NCBI RefSeq assembly: GCF_045617425.1
Contig: NZ_JAZLIO010000021.1
Location: forward strand, 21,939-85,938
Reading direction: 5' to 3'
From: Carnobacterium_B sp045617425
GTDB taxonomy: Bacteria > Bacillota > Bacilli > Lactobacillales > Carnobacteriaceae
DNA length: 64,000 nucleotides
The notes beneath the pieces are model-generated. The model was not told where the DNA came from. It searched no databases and was given only the letters and a program-made list of their open reading frames with translations. A program made the translations under genes and the position numbers. Of this stretch, positions 18,744 to 26,891 are shown in pieces (the first letter of the stretch is position 1; every line of letters starts with the position of its first letter).

Positions 18744-20183
18744 TTAGTAACGTCCATATCCTACAAGTTTAGGTCCCCAATAAGAAGAGCTAACTGAAGT
18801 ATAAGCAACGCCTGTACTACTTTGTGATCCAATAAATTGGCCATTTCCAACATAAATTCCTACATGAGTGATTGATCCGCCACTACTAAAGAAAACTAAA
18901 TCTCCAGGTTGTGGATTTGACACTTTAGTAGAAGATGCATATTGTGCAGCTGCTGTACGTGGCAAAGAAATTCCAATTTTTGCAAATACATAAGAAGTAA
19001 AACCAGAACAGTCAAAACCATTGGTGGTTGTTCCACCCCATAAATATGGTGTGCCCATCACACTAGTTGCATGTGGTTGCAATTTTGACCAAGATGTACC
19101 ACCACTTGTAGACGGTGCTGGCGTTGTTGGTTTAGGAGCCTCAGGTGTTTTTACTGGTGCCTTAGTCTCTGTTTTTACTGGTGCACTTGTTTCAGTTTTT
19201 GCTGGTGTTTTTGTTTTTGCTGGCGCTTTTGTTGTAGTAGGTGCATTATCAACTTTTTTTGCGGTCTCTGTTGGAGTAGAAGCTACCACTTCACTTTCTT
19301 CTAGTGCTTGAGTTTCTTCAACAGTCTCACTTGATTCTGCAACTACCACTTCTTCATTTTCAGAAGTTTCTTCTACAATTGGTTCTTCTGTTTGTTCTGC
19401 TTCATAACTTGTCAATACAGCTAACTCTGCTGCTTCTTGGGCAGCAGTATATTCTGCTACTTGATTTTCAGCTTCTGCCTTTTGAGCGATGTATTTATCT
19501 TTATCTGATTGTGCACTCGCTGTTTCAATTGCTAATTGAGAAACCACAACTTCTTTTTCTAATAATTGTTGTTCCATTTCAGCTTTTGCATTTTCAAGTT
19601 GAGCTGCAAGGGCATTTTGTTGAACAATCGATTGTTCCGTTTTCTCTTTCTTTTCTACTACTGATTCTTTATCATCTGCTTGTGCTTGAACAAGATCTTT
19701 GTTTGCTTTTACTAAATCAGTGACTACATCTACTCGTCCAATCACATCAGACATCGAATCAGCTTCAATAACAAATTCTATGTAGTTTTTTGTGTCTCCA
19801 TTTACTTGTACTGTACGAGCTTGATCTTCAAGTTGTTCACTACGTTGTGCAATTTTTTCCTCAAGAGCTTTAATTTCATTTTCAAGTGTTGTTTTTTCTT
19901 TTTGAGATGATTCAATTTCTGCTAATAATGAATCAGTTTTATCTTTGTTTGAATCAATTGAATTAGTAATAGCTGCTAATTCTGCTTCTGTTTCACTTGA
20001 TTGATTTTGTAGAGCATCAACTTTTTGTTGAGCTGCTTCAATTGCTTCTTGTGTTTGGGTTACTTGTTGTTCAGATTCAGTAAGTTTATTTGTAGTAGTT
20101 TCAGCGCTAACGGCAGTTGGTAATATAAGAGAACTAAAGGTCATGGTTCCTAAGATTGCGATAGTTACTAGTTTTTTATTCAC
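18744..20183 (-). CDS. Secreted NlpC/P60 peptidoglycan endopeptidase with coiled-coil N-terminus
   Basis: This 479-aa secreted hydrolase starts with a signal peptide (KKLVTIAILGTMTFSSL to about AVSAE). Residues 35-245 are a long coiled coil like PcsB/SagA. An acidic Glu/Val/Ser-rich stretch and a Lys/Thr/Pro linker with repeated APVKTE-type units follow. The C-terminal NlpC/P60 domain (about 370-479) has C392 in FDCSGF and H440 in ITHVGIY as catalytic residues. It probably cleaves D-Glu-diamino acid bonds during cell separation. It starts with GTG behind GGAGGGG. Confidence 0.92.
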   Translation of the reverse strand: MNKKLVTIAILGTMTFSSLILPTAVSAETTTNKLTESEQQVTQTQEAIEAAQQKVDALQNQSSETEAELAAITNSIDSNKDKTDSLLAEIESSQKEKTTLENEIKALEEKIAQRSEQLEDQARTVQVNGDTKNYIEFVIEADSMSDVIGRVDVVTDLVKANKDLVQAQADDKESVVEKKEKTEQSIVQQNALAAQLENAKAEMEQQLLEKEVVVSQLAIETASAQSDKDKYIAQKAEAENQVAEYTAAQEAAELAVLTSYEAEQTEEPIVEETSENEEVVVAESSETVEETQALEESEVVASTPTETAKKVDNAPTTTKAPAKTKTPAKTETSAPVKTETKAPVKTPEAPKPTTPAPSTSGGTSWSKLQPHATSVMGTPYLWGGTTTNGFDCSGFTSYVFAKIGISLPRTAAAQYASSTKVSNPQPGDLVFFSSGGSITHVGIYVGNGQFIGSQSSTGVAYTSVSSSYWGPKLVGYGRY

Positions 20184-20249
20184 GTTTTTTACCCCTCCAA
20201 ATTACAATTTGATTAAAAGTCTTTTTTTATCGATTTCTTAACGGACTTC

Positions 20250-20258
20250 AGTATAGCA
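20250..20258 (-). promoter_or_regulatory. Extended -10 promoter of the NlpC/P60 gene
   Basis: The minus strand reads TGCTATACT, an extended -10 element about 65 bp upstream of the GTG start; no good -35 is visible. Confidence 0.5.
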
Positions 20259-20318
20259 TAATCTATGTGATAGAATCGTATCGTTTATATTACAACTGTG
20301 TGTCAAATAAAACGTCTT

Positions 20319-20864
20319 TCATTTAAATGAACAATTATCGCTATGATCATTTACTAAACCTGCCGCTTCCATAAATGCGTAACACGTGACTGGCCCAACA
20401 AATGAAAATCCTCTCTTTTTCATATCTTTAGATAAACTAGTGGATAGTTCATTTTTAGCTGGTAGTTGTTCGAAGTTGTTAAAGTGATTTACAATTGGTT
20501 CTCCTTCTACAAATGACCAAATGTATTGATCAAATGAGTTGTATTCTTGCTTTACCTTTAAAAAAGCTTTTGCATTTTTAATGATAGAAGCTATCTTTAA
20601 TTTATTTCTGATGATCCCAGGATTGGAAAGCAATTCTTCTATCTTATTTTGATCATAATGACTAATTTTTTCTGGATCAAATCCATCTAATGCTTCACGG
20701 TAATTCTCTCTTTTAGCTAAAATAGTAGACCAACTTAATCCTGCTTGCATTGTTTCTAGAATTAGCAGTTCAAATAGAGCTTGATCATCGTGCAGAGGTT
20801 TTCCCCACTCGTCATCATGATATTTCTTCATTAAATCTGTTGTTGCCCAACTGCACCTTTCCAT
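20319..20864 (-). CDS. tag: DNA-3-methyladenine glycosylase I
   Basis: This 181-aa base-excision enzyme removes 3-methyladenine from DNA. The start MERCSWATTDLMKKYHDDEWG contains the zinc-binding Cys and His residues, and LETMQAGLSWSTILAKRENYR is the family signature. The C-terminal NDHSDNC supplies the remaining zinc ligands. It is a single gene, divergent from trhO. Confidence 0.95.
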   Translation of the reverse strand: MERCSWATTDLMKKYHDDEWGKPLHDDQALFELLILETMQAGLSWSTILAKRENYREALDGFDPEKISHYDQNKIEELLSNPGIIRNKLKIASIIKNAKAFLKVKQEYNSFDQYIWSFVEGEPIVNHFNNFEQLPAKNELSTSLSKDMKKRGFSFVGPVTCYAFMEAAGLVNDHSDNCSFK

Positions 20865-20993
20865 TAAAACACATCCTTTTTTTTGAGGTATTGATTTCTA
20901 TTATTTTATTAGTGTATAATGTATTGTTAGTATAGATTAACTTTCAGGTAGTCCGTCTACCTAGTGTTATGAATCAAATTAGGAGGATTTACT

Positions 20994-21959
20994 ATGTCTA
21001 AAGATTACCGTGTTTTACTTTACTATAAATATGTTCATATCAAAAATCCAGAAGAATATACCGCAAAACATTTGGCCTTTTGTAAAGAAGTTGATTTAAA
21101 AGGAAGAATTTTAATTGCTGAAGAAGGTATAAACGGTACTATTGCAGGTACTTATGACCAAACACAACAATACATTGATGAGATGCATGCCGATTCTCGT
21201 TTTTCAGACCTAGTTTTTAAGGTAGATGAAGAAGAACGTGCTCCTTTCAAAAAAATGTTTGTACGTCTACGCCCCGAATTGGTATCTCTAAACTTAGAAG
21301 ATGACATCGACCCTAATGAAGTAACCGGTGAATACCTAGACCCTGAGGAATTCCGCGAAGCTATTCTTGATGAAAATACCATTGTCATCGATGCTCGTAA
21401 TGATTATGAGTACGATTTGGGTCATTTTAGAGGTGCAGTACGCCCTGAAATCAGAACCTTTAGAGAGTTGCCTCAATGGATCCGTGACAATAAAGAACAA
21501 TTTATGGATAAACGAGTGGTAACTTACTGTACAGGTGGAATCCGCTGTGAGAAATTTTCTGGTTGGTTAGTTAAAGAAGGTTTTAAAGACGTTGGACAAC
21601 TCCATGGAGGAATCGCTACTTATGGAAAAGATCCTGAAGTTCAAGGCGACTTATGGGATGGTCAAATGTACGTATTTGATGAACGCATAAGTGTTCCTGT
21701 TAATCAAAAAGAACATGTAGTTGTTGGTCGTGACTGGTTTGATGGCACCCCATGTGAACGTTACGTGAACTGTGCAAATCCAGCATGTAACCGTCAAATT
21801 TTATCTTCGGAAGAAAATGAACACAAGTATTTACGTGGATGCTGCCATGACTGCCGTGTAGCGCCAGCAAACTTGTATGTAAAACGCAACAGCTTAAGCC
21901 AAGAAGATGTTGCCGAACGTCTAGCTGTTATTGGAGAAAAACTTCCTTTATCTATCTAA
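20994..21959 (+). CDS. trhO: tRNA uridine(34) hydroxylase, rhodanese family
   Basis: This 321-aa protein has an N-terminal YceA/UPF0176 domain (IAEEGINGTIAG) and a central rhodanese domain with the active-site loop CTGGIRCEK. The C-terminus has cysteine pairs (CANPAC, CCHDC). TrhO makes 5-hydroxyuridine at tRNA wobble position 34 using O2. AGGAGG precedes the ATG. It is monocistronic with a clear terminator. Confidence 0.94.
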   Translation: MSKDYRVLLYYKYVHIKNPEEYTAKHLAFCKEVDLKGRILIAEEGINGTIAGTYDQTQQYIDEMHADSRFSDLVFKVDEEERAPFKKMFVRLRPELVSLNLEDDIDPNEVTGEYLDPEEFREAILDENTIVIDARNDYEYDLGHFRGAVRPEIRTFRELPQWIRDNKEQFMDKRVVTYCTGGIRCEKFSGWLVKEGFKDVGQLHGGIATYGKDPEVQGDLWDGQMYVFDERISVPVNQKEHVVVGRDWFDGTPCERYVNCANPACNRQILSSEENEHKYLRGCCHDCRVAPANLYVKRNSLSQEDVAERLAVIGEKLPLSI

Positions 21960-21990
21960 TAAATATTTTTTTAAACTTCATTACTCGCAA

Positions 21991-22034
21991 AAGAAGGTAG
22001 AGATTGCGCTAACGCATCCTCTACCTTCTTTTTA
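21991..22034 (+). terminator. trhO terminator
   Basis: AGAAGGTAGAG and CTCTACCTTCT form the stem around a 15-nt loop, followed by TTTTTAC. Confidence 0.85.
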
Positions 22035-22127
22035 CATTTAAGGAGAAATGCAAAGCAGCAATAGTTTTTAATAGACTCTATAAGTAATGGTTAATAGACA
22101 CATTTAGTTGTATCGCTTAGACTAAAA

Positions 22128-22142
22128 TTGTAAACGTTTACT
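22128..22142 (+). promoter_or_regulatory. Catabolite-responsive element (cre), CcpA operator
   Basis: TTGTAAACGTTTACT matches the consensus WTGNAANCGNWNNCW at every position and contains the 12-bp perfect palindrome GTAAACGTTTAC. It lies about 95 bp upstream of the membrane protein gene and 168 bp after trhO, so CcpA (encoded at 29769) probably controls the downstream gene. Confidence 0.75.
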
Positions 22143-22236
22143 ATTTCGAACTGCAATGATGATAAGTTAGTCTAATAAATAGAGCTAGTGAAGTTCCTTG
22201 GTGAGTGACGCATCTCTTATAATAAAGGAGAAACAA

Positions 22237-23466
22237 ATGGAAAAATATGTTATGAAAAAAAGGTTTGGACATCCTGTTTTGAGCGGTTTAGCTACAGTGG
22301 CTTTTTTACTAGTCTTTGCCTCAATAGCTTGGATCACATGGTCGTTGGTTTGGAAACAAATTTTCTTATTCATTGGCGGGAACGCTGTTAGTAGTTTGTC
22401 TTCAGGAGTACAAGGTCATTTTTTGAAAGAGGCTGTCGAGGGAACTTTCTTTTGGATGGTTATTGGTACTTGGGTTTGGTTCAGTTTAAACATGGGAAAT
22501 TATGGGAAATATACTAAATCAATGAAGCAACCTATAGTTGGAATTCGCTACACATTGCTAGCTTTCTTAGCCGGTCTATTAGGTTTTGTCGCTTTTGTTT
22601 CTTTGATGGGTCTTTGGTGGGAACCGTTCAATTGGCAAATTTTATTCAGACCAGGCAGTGAGCAAGAAGGTTTACTCGCTATTAAAGGCTGGGCTGCTAC
22701 AAACTTTTTTGCTTTAACGGTCATCTTAGCTCAAATACCTTTAGTTAGTTTATTTGGAAAATACCCGTTTAGTAAGCTCAGTCACGAACCACGTGTCATT
22801 GCAATAGGAACACTCTCTTTAGGGTTATTTTTAGCAATATTGAGCTGGGTAGTGTTTATTTTACCTAGTTTTATGACGTTTGAAATAGATGGAACAGCTG
22901 TTACAGGGACTCCATTCGGAGACTGGTCAACCGCATTGGCTTGGTGCCAATTATTTATCTTCTTCTTTTTATTGCCAGCAGAAGGTGCAGAAGGTTATCC
23001 ACAAAAATTTATTACTACAAAACAACCTTGGTCAGGGTTTGTTGGTTTGGGCATAGCATTAGTTGGAGCTTTTACTTTTTTACCATTATTGAGAACCTTG
23101 TTAACACCTCTAGCAAATTCGTTAGGGCTCGTACCAGATATGGCGGTAGCTTCAGGTACATTAACAATCATTAATGTCTTATTGACTTGGCACCACCACT
23201 TTGACGATTACCCATCAAAAGAAGTGATGCCCTCAACTGTTGGCCGTATAATGATTCAATTAGTAATTGTGTTGATTATCGGTTCAGTTCTAGGAATCTT
23301 GTGGTTAACGACCACGTTAGAACTGTCTCCGTTTGGTGCAAATGATTTAAGTTTAGGTCATCCTATGTTGGGCATCTTAGGCGGACAATTCGTCTATATG
23401 ATGCCTATGTTATTTATGAATACGTTCTTTGATAAATGGCCATTAGCTAAAAGTGTAAAAGAATAG
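22237..23466 (+). CDS. Polytopic membrane protein of unknown function
   Basis: I do not recognise this 409-aa protein. It has about ten hydrophobic segments, many aromatic residues (Trp and Phe runs such as LMGLWWEPFNW) and a short loop WHHHFDDYPS with three adjacent histidines and two aspartates near residue 305. That loop could bind a metal. The start follows AAAGGAG; an upstream in-frame GTG at 22198 lacks such a site. A perfect cre operator lies upstream, so a role in carbon-dependent transport or membrane physiology is possible but unproven. Confidence 0.75.
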   Translation: MEKYVMKKRFGHPVLSGLATVAFLLVFASIAWITWSLVWKQIFLFIGGNAVSSLSSGVQGHFLKEAVEGTFFWMVIGTWVWFSLNMGNYGKYTKSMKQPIVGIRYTLLAFLAGLLGFVAFVSLMGLWWEPFNWQILFRPGSEQEGLLAIKGWAATNFFALTVILAQIPLVSLFGKYPFSKLSHEPRVIAIGTLSLGLFLAILSWVVFILPSFMTFEIDGTAVTGTPFGDWSTALAWCQLFIFFFLLPAEGAEGYPQKFITTKQPWSGFVGLGIALVGAFTFLPLLRTLLTPLANSLGLVPDMAVASGTLTIINVLLTWHHHFDDYPSKEVMPSTVGRIMIQLVIVLIIGSVLGILWLTTTLELSPFGANDLSLGHPMLGILGGQFVYMMPMLFMNTFFDKWPLAKSVKE

Positions 23467-23537
23467 AATACGAGCATCAGATAAAAATTTTCGCTGGGTC
23501 TGCTTTTAGTGCTACTTAAGAATAATTATTCGAATCG

Positions 23538-23577
23538 AAAAACGAGATTAGGGCTTTATCCTAACCTCGTTTTTTTA
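23538..23577. terminator. Bidirectional terminator
   Basis: AAACGAG(A)TTAGG pairs with CCTAA(C)CTCGTTT around a 7-nt loop, followed by T7 on the plus strand. It separates the membrane protein gene from the convergent ABC operon. Confidence 0.85.
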
Positions 23578-23608
23578 TTGTTTATTAAAGAGGTGAACTA
23601 GGATATAT

Positions 23609-24412
23609 TTACCCTAATATCAATGCATCTTCTGTAACCGTGTCCCCACTATTCTTTTGAAACAAAGCTAATAAGTCTGGTACAGTTAAACGATTCTTTT
23701 CTTCCCCAGAAACATCTACTACTATCTTCCCATTATGAAGCATGATTAATCTTGTTCCATGAGCAATCGCATCTTCCATATTATGAGTAATCATCATCGC
23801 AGTCAATTTTTTTTCGTGGACAATTTTATCTGTTAACTTCAACACCATTTTACTAGTCTTAGGGTCAAGTGCTGCTGTATGTTCATCCAATAAAAGTAAT
23901 TTTGGTGGAATAATTGTCGCCATCAGCAATGTCAAAGCTTGTCTTTGTCCACCAGATAATAATCCCACTTCCATTTTCAATCTGTCTTCTAATCCTAATT
24001 CCAAAAATTTTAATTGCTCTTTGAAAATTTCACGTTGCTTATCTTTTACACCAAGTGTTAACCCTCTTTTTTTCCCTCTTTTAAAAGCTACCGCTAAATT
24101 TTCTTCGATTGTCAGTCGTGTCGCTGTTCCCATCTTTGTGTCTTGAAAAACTCGTCCAATATCTCTTGCTCTTTCGTTGGTTCTTTTGTTGGTAGCATCT
24201 TTTCCGTCCAATAAAATAACACCTTCATCTACTACATAGGTTCCAGCTACACTATTTAATAATGTTGATTTACCAGCACCATTTCCTCCGATAATCGTAA
24301 CAAATTCTTTTTCCTCAATCGTCAAATCTATTCCTTTTAATACATGGTTCTCATTGACCGTGCCCACTTCAAAACTTTTATGGATATTTCTTAATTCCAA
24401 AATTGCTGTCAT
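23609..24412 (-). CDS. ABC transporter ATP-binding protein (TrpZ/COG1101-like)
   Basis: This 267-aa ATPase has Walker A GGNGAGKST, signature LLSGGQRQALTLLM and Walker B LLLLDEHTA. It overlaps the permease gene in an ATGA. With the permease and lipoprotein it forms an importer of the COG2984/COG4120/COG1101 type; the Streptococcus pneumoniae homologue has been called TrpXYZ and linked to tryptophan uptake. The substrate here is inferred, with the aromatic leader peptide upstream as supporting context. Confidence 0.88.
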   Translation of the reverse strand: MTAILELRNIHKSFEVGTVNENHVLKGIDLTIEEKEFVTIIGGNGAGKSTLLNSVAGTYVVDEGVILLDGKDATNKRTNERARDIGRVFQDTKMGTATRLTIEENLAVAFKRGKKRGLTLGVKDKQREIFKEQLKFLELGLEDRLKMEVGLLSGGQRQALTLLMATIIPPKLLLLDEHTAALDPKTSKMVLKLTDKIVHEKKLTAMMITHNMEDAIAHGTRLIMLHNGKIVVDVSGEEKNRLTVPDLLALFQKNSGDTVTEDALILG

Positions 24413-25308
24413 ACTAACTCTGCTCCCTTCTTACCAACTCTTTTAATCCTTCTTGGTTTCTTTTTCAATAAAGGAGTGGAAAGAGCAATTGCTAGTACAA
24501 TGGCTGAAAATAATTTGATATCTTGAGGTTCTACTCCTAATTGCAATACGAAATCAATAATTAGGCGGTAAACAACTGCACCAATCACAATAGTGATCAA
24601 TCGTTTGGCAAAAGACAACCGCTGGAAAATAACTTCACCAATGATGATAGACGCTAATCCAATGACGATCGTCCCGATCCCCATGCTGATATCTGCATAA
24701 CCGTTGTTTTGGGCAATCAATGCACCTGATAGAGCGATCAATCCGTTACACAACATGTACCCTAAAATTTTCATTGTATCTGTATGAATCCCATTCGCTT
24801 CACTCATAGCTTCATTATCTCCAGTAGAACGCAATGCCAATCCTATTTCAGTACTAAAAAATAAATAAAGGACTAAAATAACTAAAACAATTGCTCCCCC
24901 GCCAACGATTAAAACAGCCATACGATTTTCTAAGCCAAACGATTGTAACGTGCGCATCAATGTATCTTGGCCCAACAAAGTAACATTCGCTTTGCCTAAT
25001 ATCCTTAAGTTAATAGAGTATAAAGCAGTCATCGTTAAAATCCCGGTCAGTAACGCAGGAATTTTAAGTTTCGTATGCAATAACCCGGATACGATTCCTG
25101 CTAGCATTCCCCCTACCAATGCCAACAGACTAGCTAACAATGGTGAGATTCCTGAAACAATGGATACCGAGCAAATTGCTGCACCCAAGGGGAAACTTCC
25201 CTCTGCAGTTAAGTCTGCAATGTCTAAAATTCTAAATGTAAGATAAACTCCAATCGCCATAATCGACCATAAAAGTCCTTGCGAAATACTTGATAATATA
25301 ATATCCAT
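24409..25308 (-). CDS. ABC transporter permease (TrpY-like, branched-chain permease superfamily)
   Basis: This is a 299-aa permease with about eight to nine membrane segments and the family motif TAEGSFPLGAAI near residue 35. The start ATG at 25308 lies 7 nt after AAAGGAG; an ATG at 25314 is too close. It lies between the lipoprotein and ATPase genes of one operon. Confidence 0.88.
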   Translation of the reverse strand: MDIILSSISQGLLWSIMAIGVYLTFRILDIADLTAEGSFPLGAAICSVSIVSGISPLLASLLALVGGMLAGIVSGLLHTKLKIPALLTGILTMTALYSINLRILGKANVTLLGQDTLMRTLQSFGLENRMAVLIVGGGAIVLVILVLYLFFSTEIGLALRSTGDNEAMSEANGIHTDTMKILGYMLCNGLIALSGALIAQNNGYADISMGIGTIVIGLASIIIGEVIFQRLSFAKRLITIVIGAVVYRLIIDFVLQLGVEPQDIKLFSAIVLAIALSTPLLKKKPRRIKRVGKKGAELV

Positions 25309-25334
25309 GCTCATGCTCCTTTATGTTTTACCCT

Positions 25335-26315
25335 TTAGTCAGGTAGTACGATACTTTCAGGGTCAATACCTAATGATTTTGCCACTTCTTCATTAATAAC
25401 CAATTCTAAATTAGTAGATGTTTCCACTGCCATTTCTGCTGGATCTGCATCGTCTTCAATAATTTTAAGAGCCATTTTTGCTGTTTGACGTCCAAGTTCT
25501 TCATAATTGATTCCATAAGTCGCTAAACCCCCAGCTTCTACCATTTCCGAAGATCCTGGAACAACAGGCAATTTGTACTCTAAAGCAATTTCGCCAACTG
25601 TTGGCATTGTACTGGCTAGCGTGTTATCTGTTGGAATGTATACAGCATCAACTTCTTGAGCCAACGTTGTCATGACTTGTTGTACATCATTTGTAGTTGT
25701 GACTGTCAATACTTTCACTTCTACTCCTTCTGCCTCAATTGCCTCTTGTGCTAGATCAGCCTGGATTTTTGAATTTGCTTCACTGGAATTGTAAATAATT
25801 CCGATCGTATCAGCATCTTGCGCTAAAGACAATAGTAACGAAATTTGTTCTTCAATTGGAACCATATCGCTTGTTCCTGTTACATTCCCACCTGGAGCTT
25901 CATTATCAGCAACTAATCCCGCATCTACTGGATCTGTAACTGCAGTAAATAAAATTGAATCTTCTTGGGTAGTTGTTGCAAGTGACTGTGCAGCAGGTGT
26001 TGCGATAGATAAGATAACTTCATTGTCTCCAACTAAGCTTTCACTCATACTTTGCAAATTCGCTTGGTCTCCTTGAGCATTCTGATAGTTTAACGTCAAA
26101 TTTTCTCCCTCGACGTATCCTGCTTCTTCTAACTCACTAACGAATCCTTTTCTTGCTTGCGTTAAAGAATCATGTTCCATATACTGCAAAATCCCAACAT
26201 TTATCATTTCTGAATCTGCACTTTCACTTGTGTTTCCACATGCTCCTAATACTAAACCTGCAGTAACTGTTGCTAAACCTAAAATAACTTTTTTCTTCAT
26301 TCCAATTGTTCTCAT
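25335..26315 (-). CDS. ABC transporter substrate-binding lipoprotein (TrpX-like)
   Basis: This 326-aa lipoprotein has a basic N-terminus, a hydrophobic helix and the lipobox LGAC. The mature part belongs to the ABC_sub_bind family (INVGILQYMEHDSLTQARKGF, a typical start). The ATG at 26315 follows AAGGGGG; the frame upstream to 26369 lies within the terminator and is not coding. Expression is probably governed by the attenuator-type leader directly upstream. Confidence 0.9.
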   Translation of the reverse strand: MRTIGMKKKVILGLATVTAGLVLGACGNTSESADSEMINVGILQYMEHDSLTQARKGFVSELEEAGYVEGENLTLNYQNAQGDQANLQSMSESLVGDNEVILSIATPAAQSLATTTQEDSILFTAVTDPVDAGLVADNEAPGGNVTGTSDMVPIEEQISLLLSLAQDADTIGIIYNSSEANSKIQADLAQEAIEAEGVEVKVLTVTTTNDVQQVMTTLAQEVDAVYIPTDNTLASTMPTVGEIALEYKLPVVPGSSEMVEAGGLATYGINYEELGRQTAKMALKIIEDDADPAEMAVETSTNLELVINEEVAKSLGIDPESIVLPD

Positions 26316-26360
26316 CTTTATATCCCCCTTATTTTTTAAACCTCTATGATTACATAAAAC

Positions 26361-26400
26361 AAAAAACACCCACTTAGAGATATCCTTATCTAAGTGGGTG
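26361..26400 (-). terminator. Leader terminator of the ABC importer operon
   Basis: On the minus strand CACCCACTTAGA pairs perfectly with TCTAAGTGGGTG around a 10-nt loop and is followed by TTTTTTG. It lies between the promoter and the first gene, so it must be conditional. Confidence 0.88.
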
Positions 26401-26546
26401 CTTACTTTATGTAAAAATAAACGGTAAGTTATTTAATCCACCACTTAGATAAACTCTACGTGGCAAATATTCAGCAAAACAAACTGCTTCAGCCATCATA
26501 GATACAAACATTTCTGTTTCCTGTTTGCACCCATAACGAATTATGT

Positions 26547-26618
26547 CTACAAACAGCTTCTAAAATAGCTAAAGTAATATGTATTCAATTGTGTTTGGTT
26601 GATTAAATGATTGTCCAT
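26547..26618 (-). CDS. 23-aa leader peptide rich in Tyr and Phe
   Basis: This short ORF starts with ATG six nt after GAGGG, about 29 nt from the predicted transcription start. Residues 14-19 are Y-Y-F-S-Y-F, five aromatics in six positions. The stop codon (26549-26547) lies directly after the 5' arm of the UUCG hairpin, so a ribosome at the stop would melt that hairpin whereas one stalled on the aromatic codons would not. That layout is typical of an amino-acid leader peptide. It has no Trp codon. Confidence 0.6.
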   Translation of the reverse strand: MDNHLINQTQLNTYYFSYFRSCL

Positions 26619-26653
26619 ACTAATCCCTCACAATAGTTAGATTTGTTTTTATA

Positions 26654-26682
26654 AGTATAAAAAATACAATGAGAAAAGTCAA
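26654..26682 (-). promoter_or_regulatory. Promoter of the ABC importer operon
   Basis: Minus-strand -35 TTGACT (26682-26677) and -10 TATACT (26659-26654) are spaced by 17 bp, a near-consensus sigma-A promoter. Transcription should start near 26647. Confidence 0.82.
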
Positions 26683-26811
26683 CAACTAAATTAGATTTCT
26701 TTCATTGAAAAATCATCTTACTCTTACTTCAATCTGTTATTCACTCTTTTTTCGCTTTTAAAACATACTTTTTTTAAAATTGATTAAATTTCTACTATAT
26801 TTCTTCAAAAA

Positions 26812-26841
26812 TTGCTCTTTCTCCTTTCTTTTTGTTATAAT
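26812..26841 (+). promoter_or_regulatory. Extended -10 promoter of the PBP gene
   Basis: TGTTATAAT (26833-26841) is a perfect extended -10 with a weak -35 TTGCTC at 18 bp, about 50 bp upstream of the TTG start. Confidence 0.6.
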
Positions 26842-26891
26842 AAGCCAAGTAATTAGAGAACGAAAATATAATTTTACGAGGTGAACTAAAT

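Larger units (their letters stand above)
26316..26647 (-). promoter_or_regulatory. Candidate ribosome-mediated attenuator leader of the ABC importer
   Basis: The 5' untranslated region is about 330 nt and highly structured. It contains a short leader ORF, a hairpin with UUCG tetraloop (26521-26556) and a hairpin with GAAA tetraloop (26506-26519). A hairpin at 26441-26463 (CCAC/GTGG with TAGA/TCTA) sequesters an antiterminator arm. The arm TTATCTAAGTGG (26452-26441) is perfectly complementary to CCACTTAGATAA (26397-26386), which is also the left half of an intrinsic terminator. It has no T-box sequence and matches no riboswitch class I know. The attenuation mechanism is inferred. Confidence 0.7.

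Noticed and set aside
22218..22223. TATAAT just before the membrane protein gene taken as its -10
   Set aside because: It would place the transcript start within the ribosome binding site; the promoter must lie nearer the cre.
26316..26647. Considered as a T-box leader
   Set aside because: It lacks the GGTGGNACCGCG box and its complement, both plain in the pheS leader at 61526. Stem I elements are also missing.
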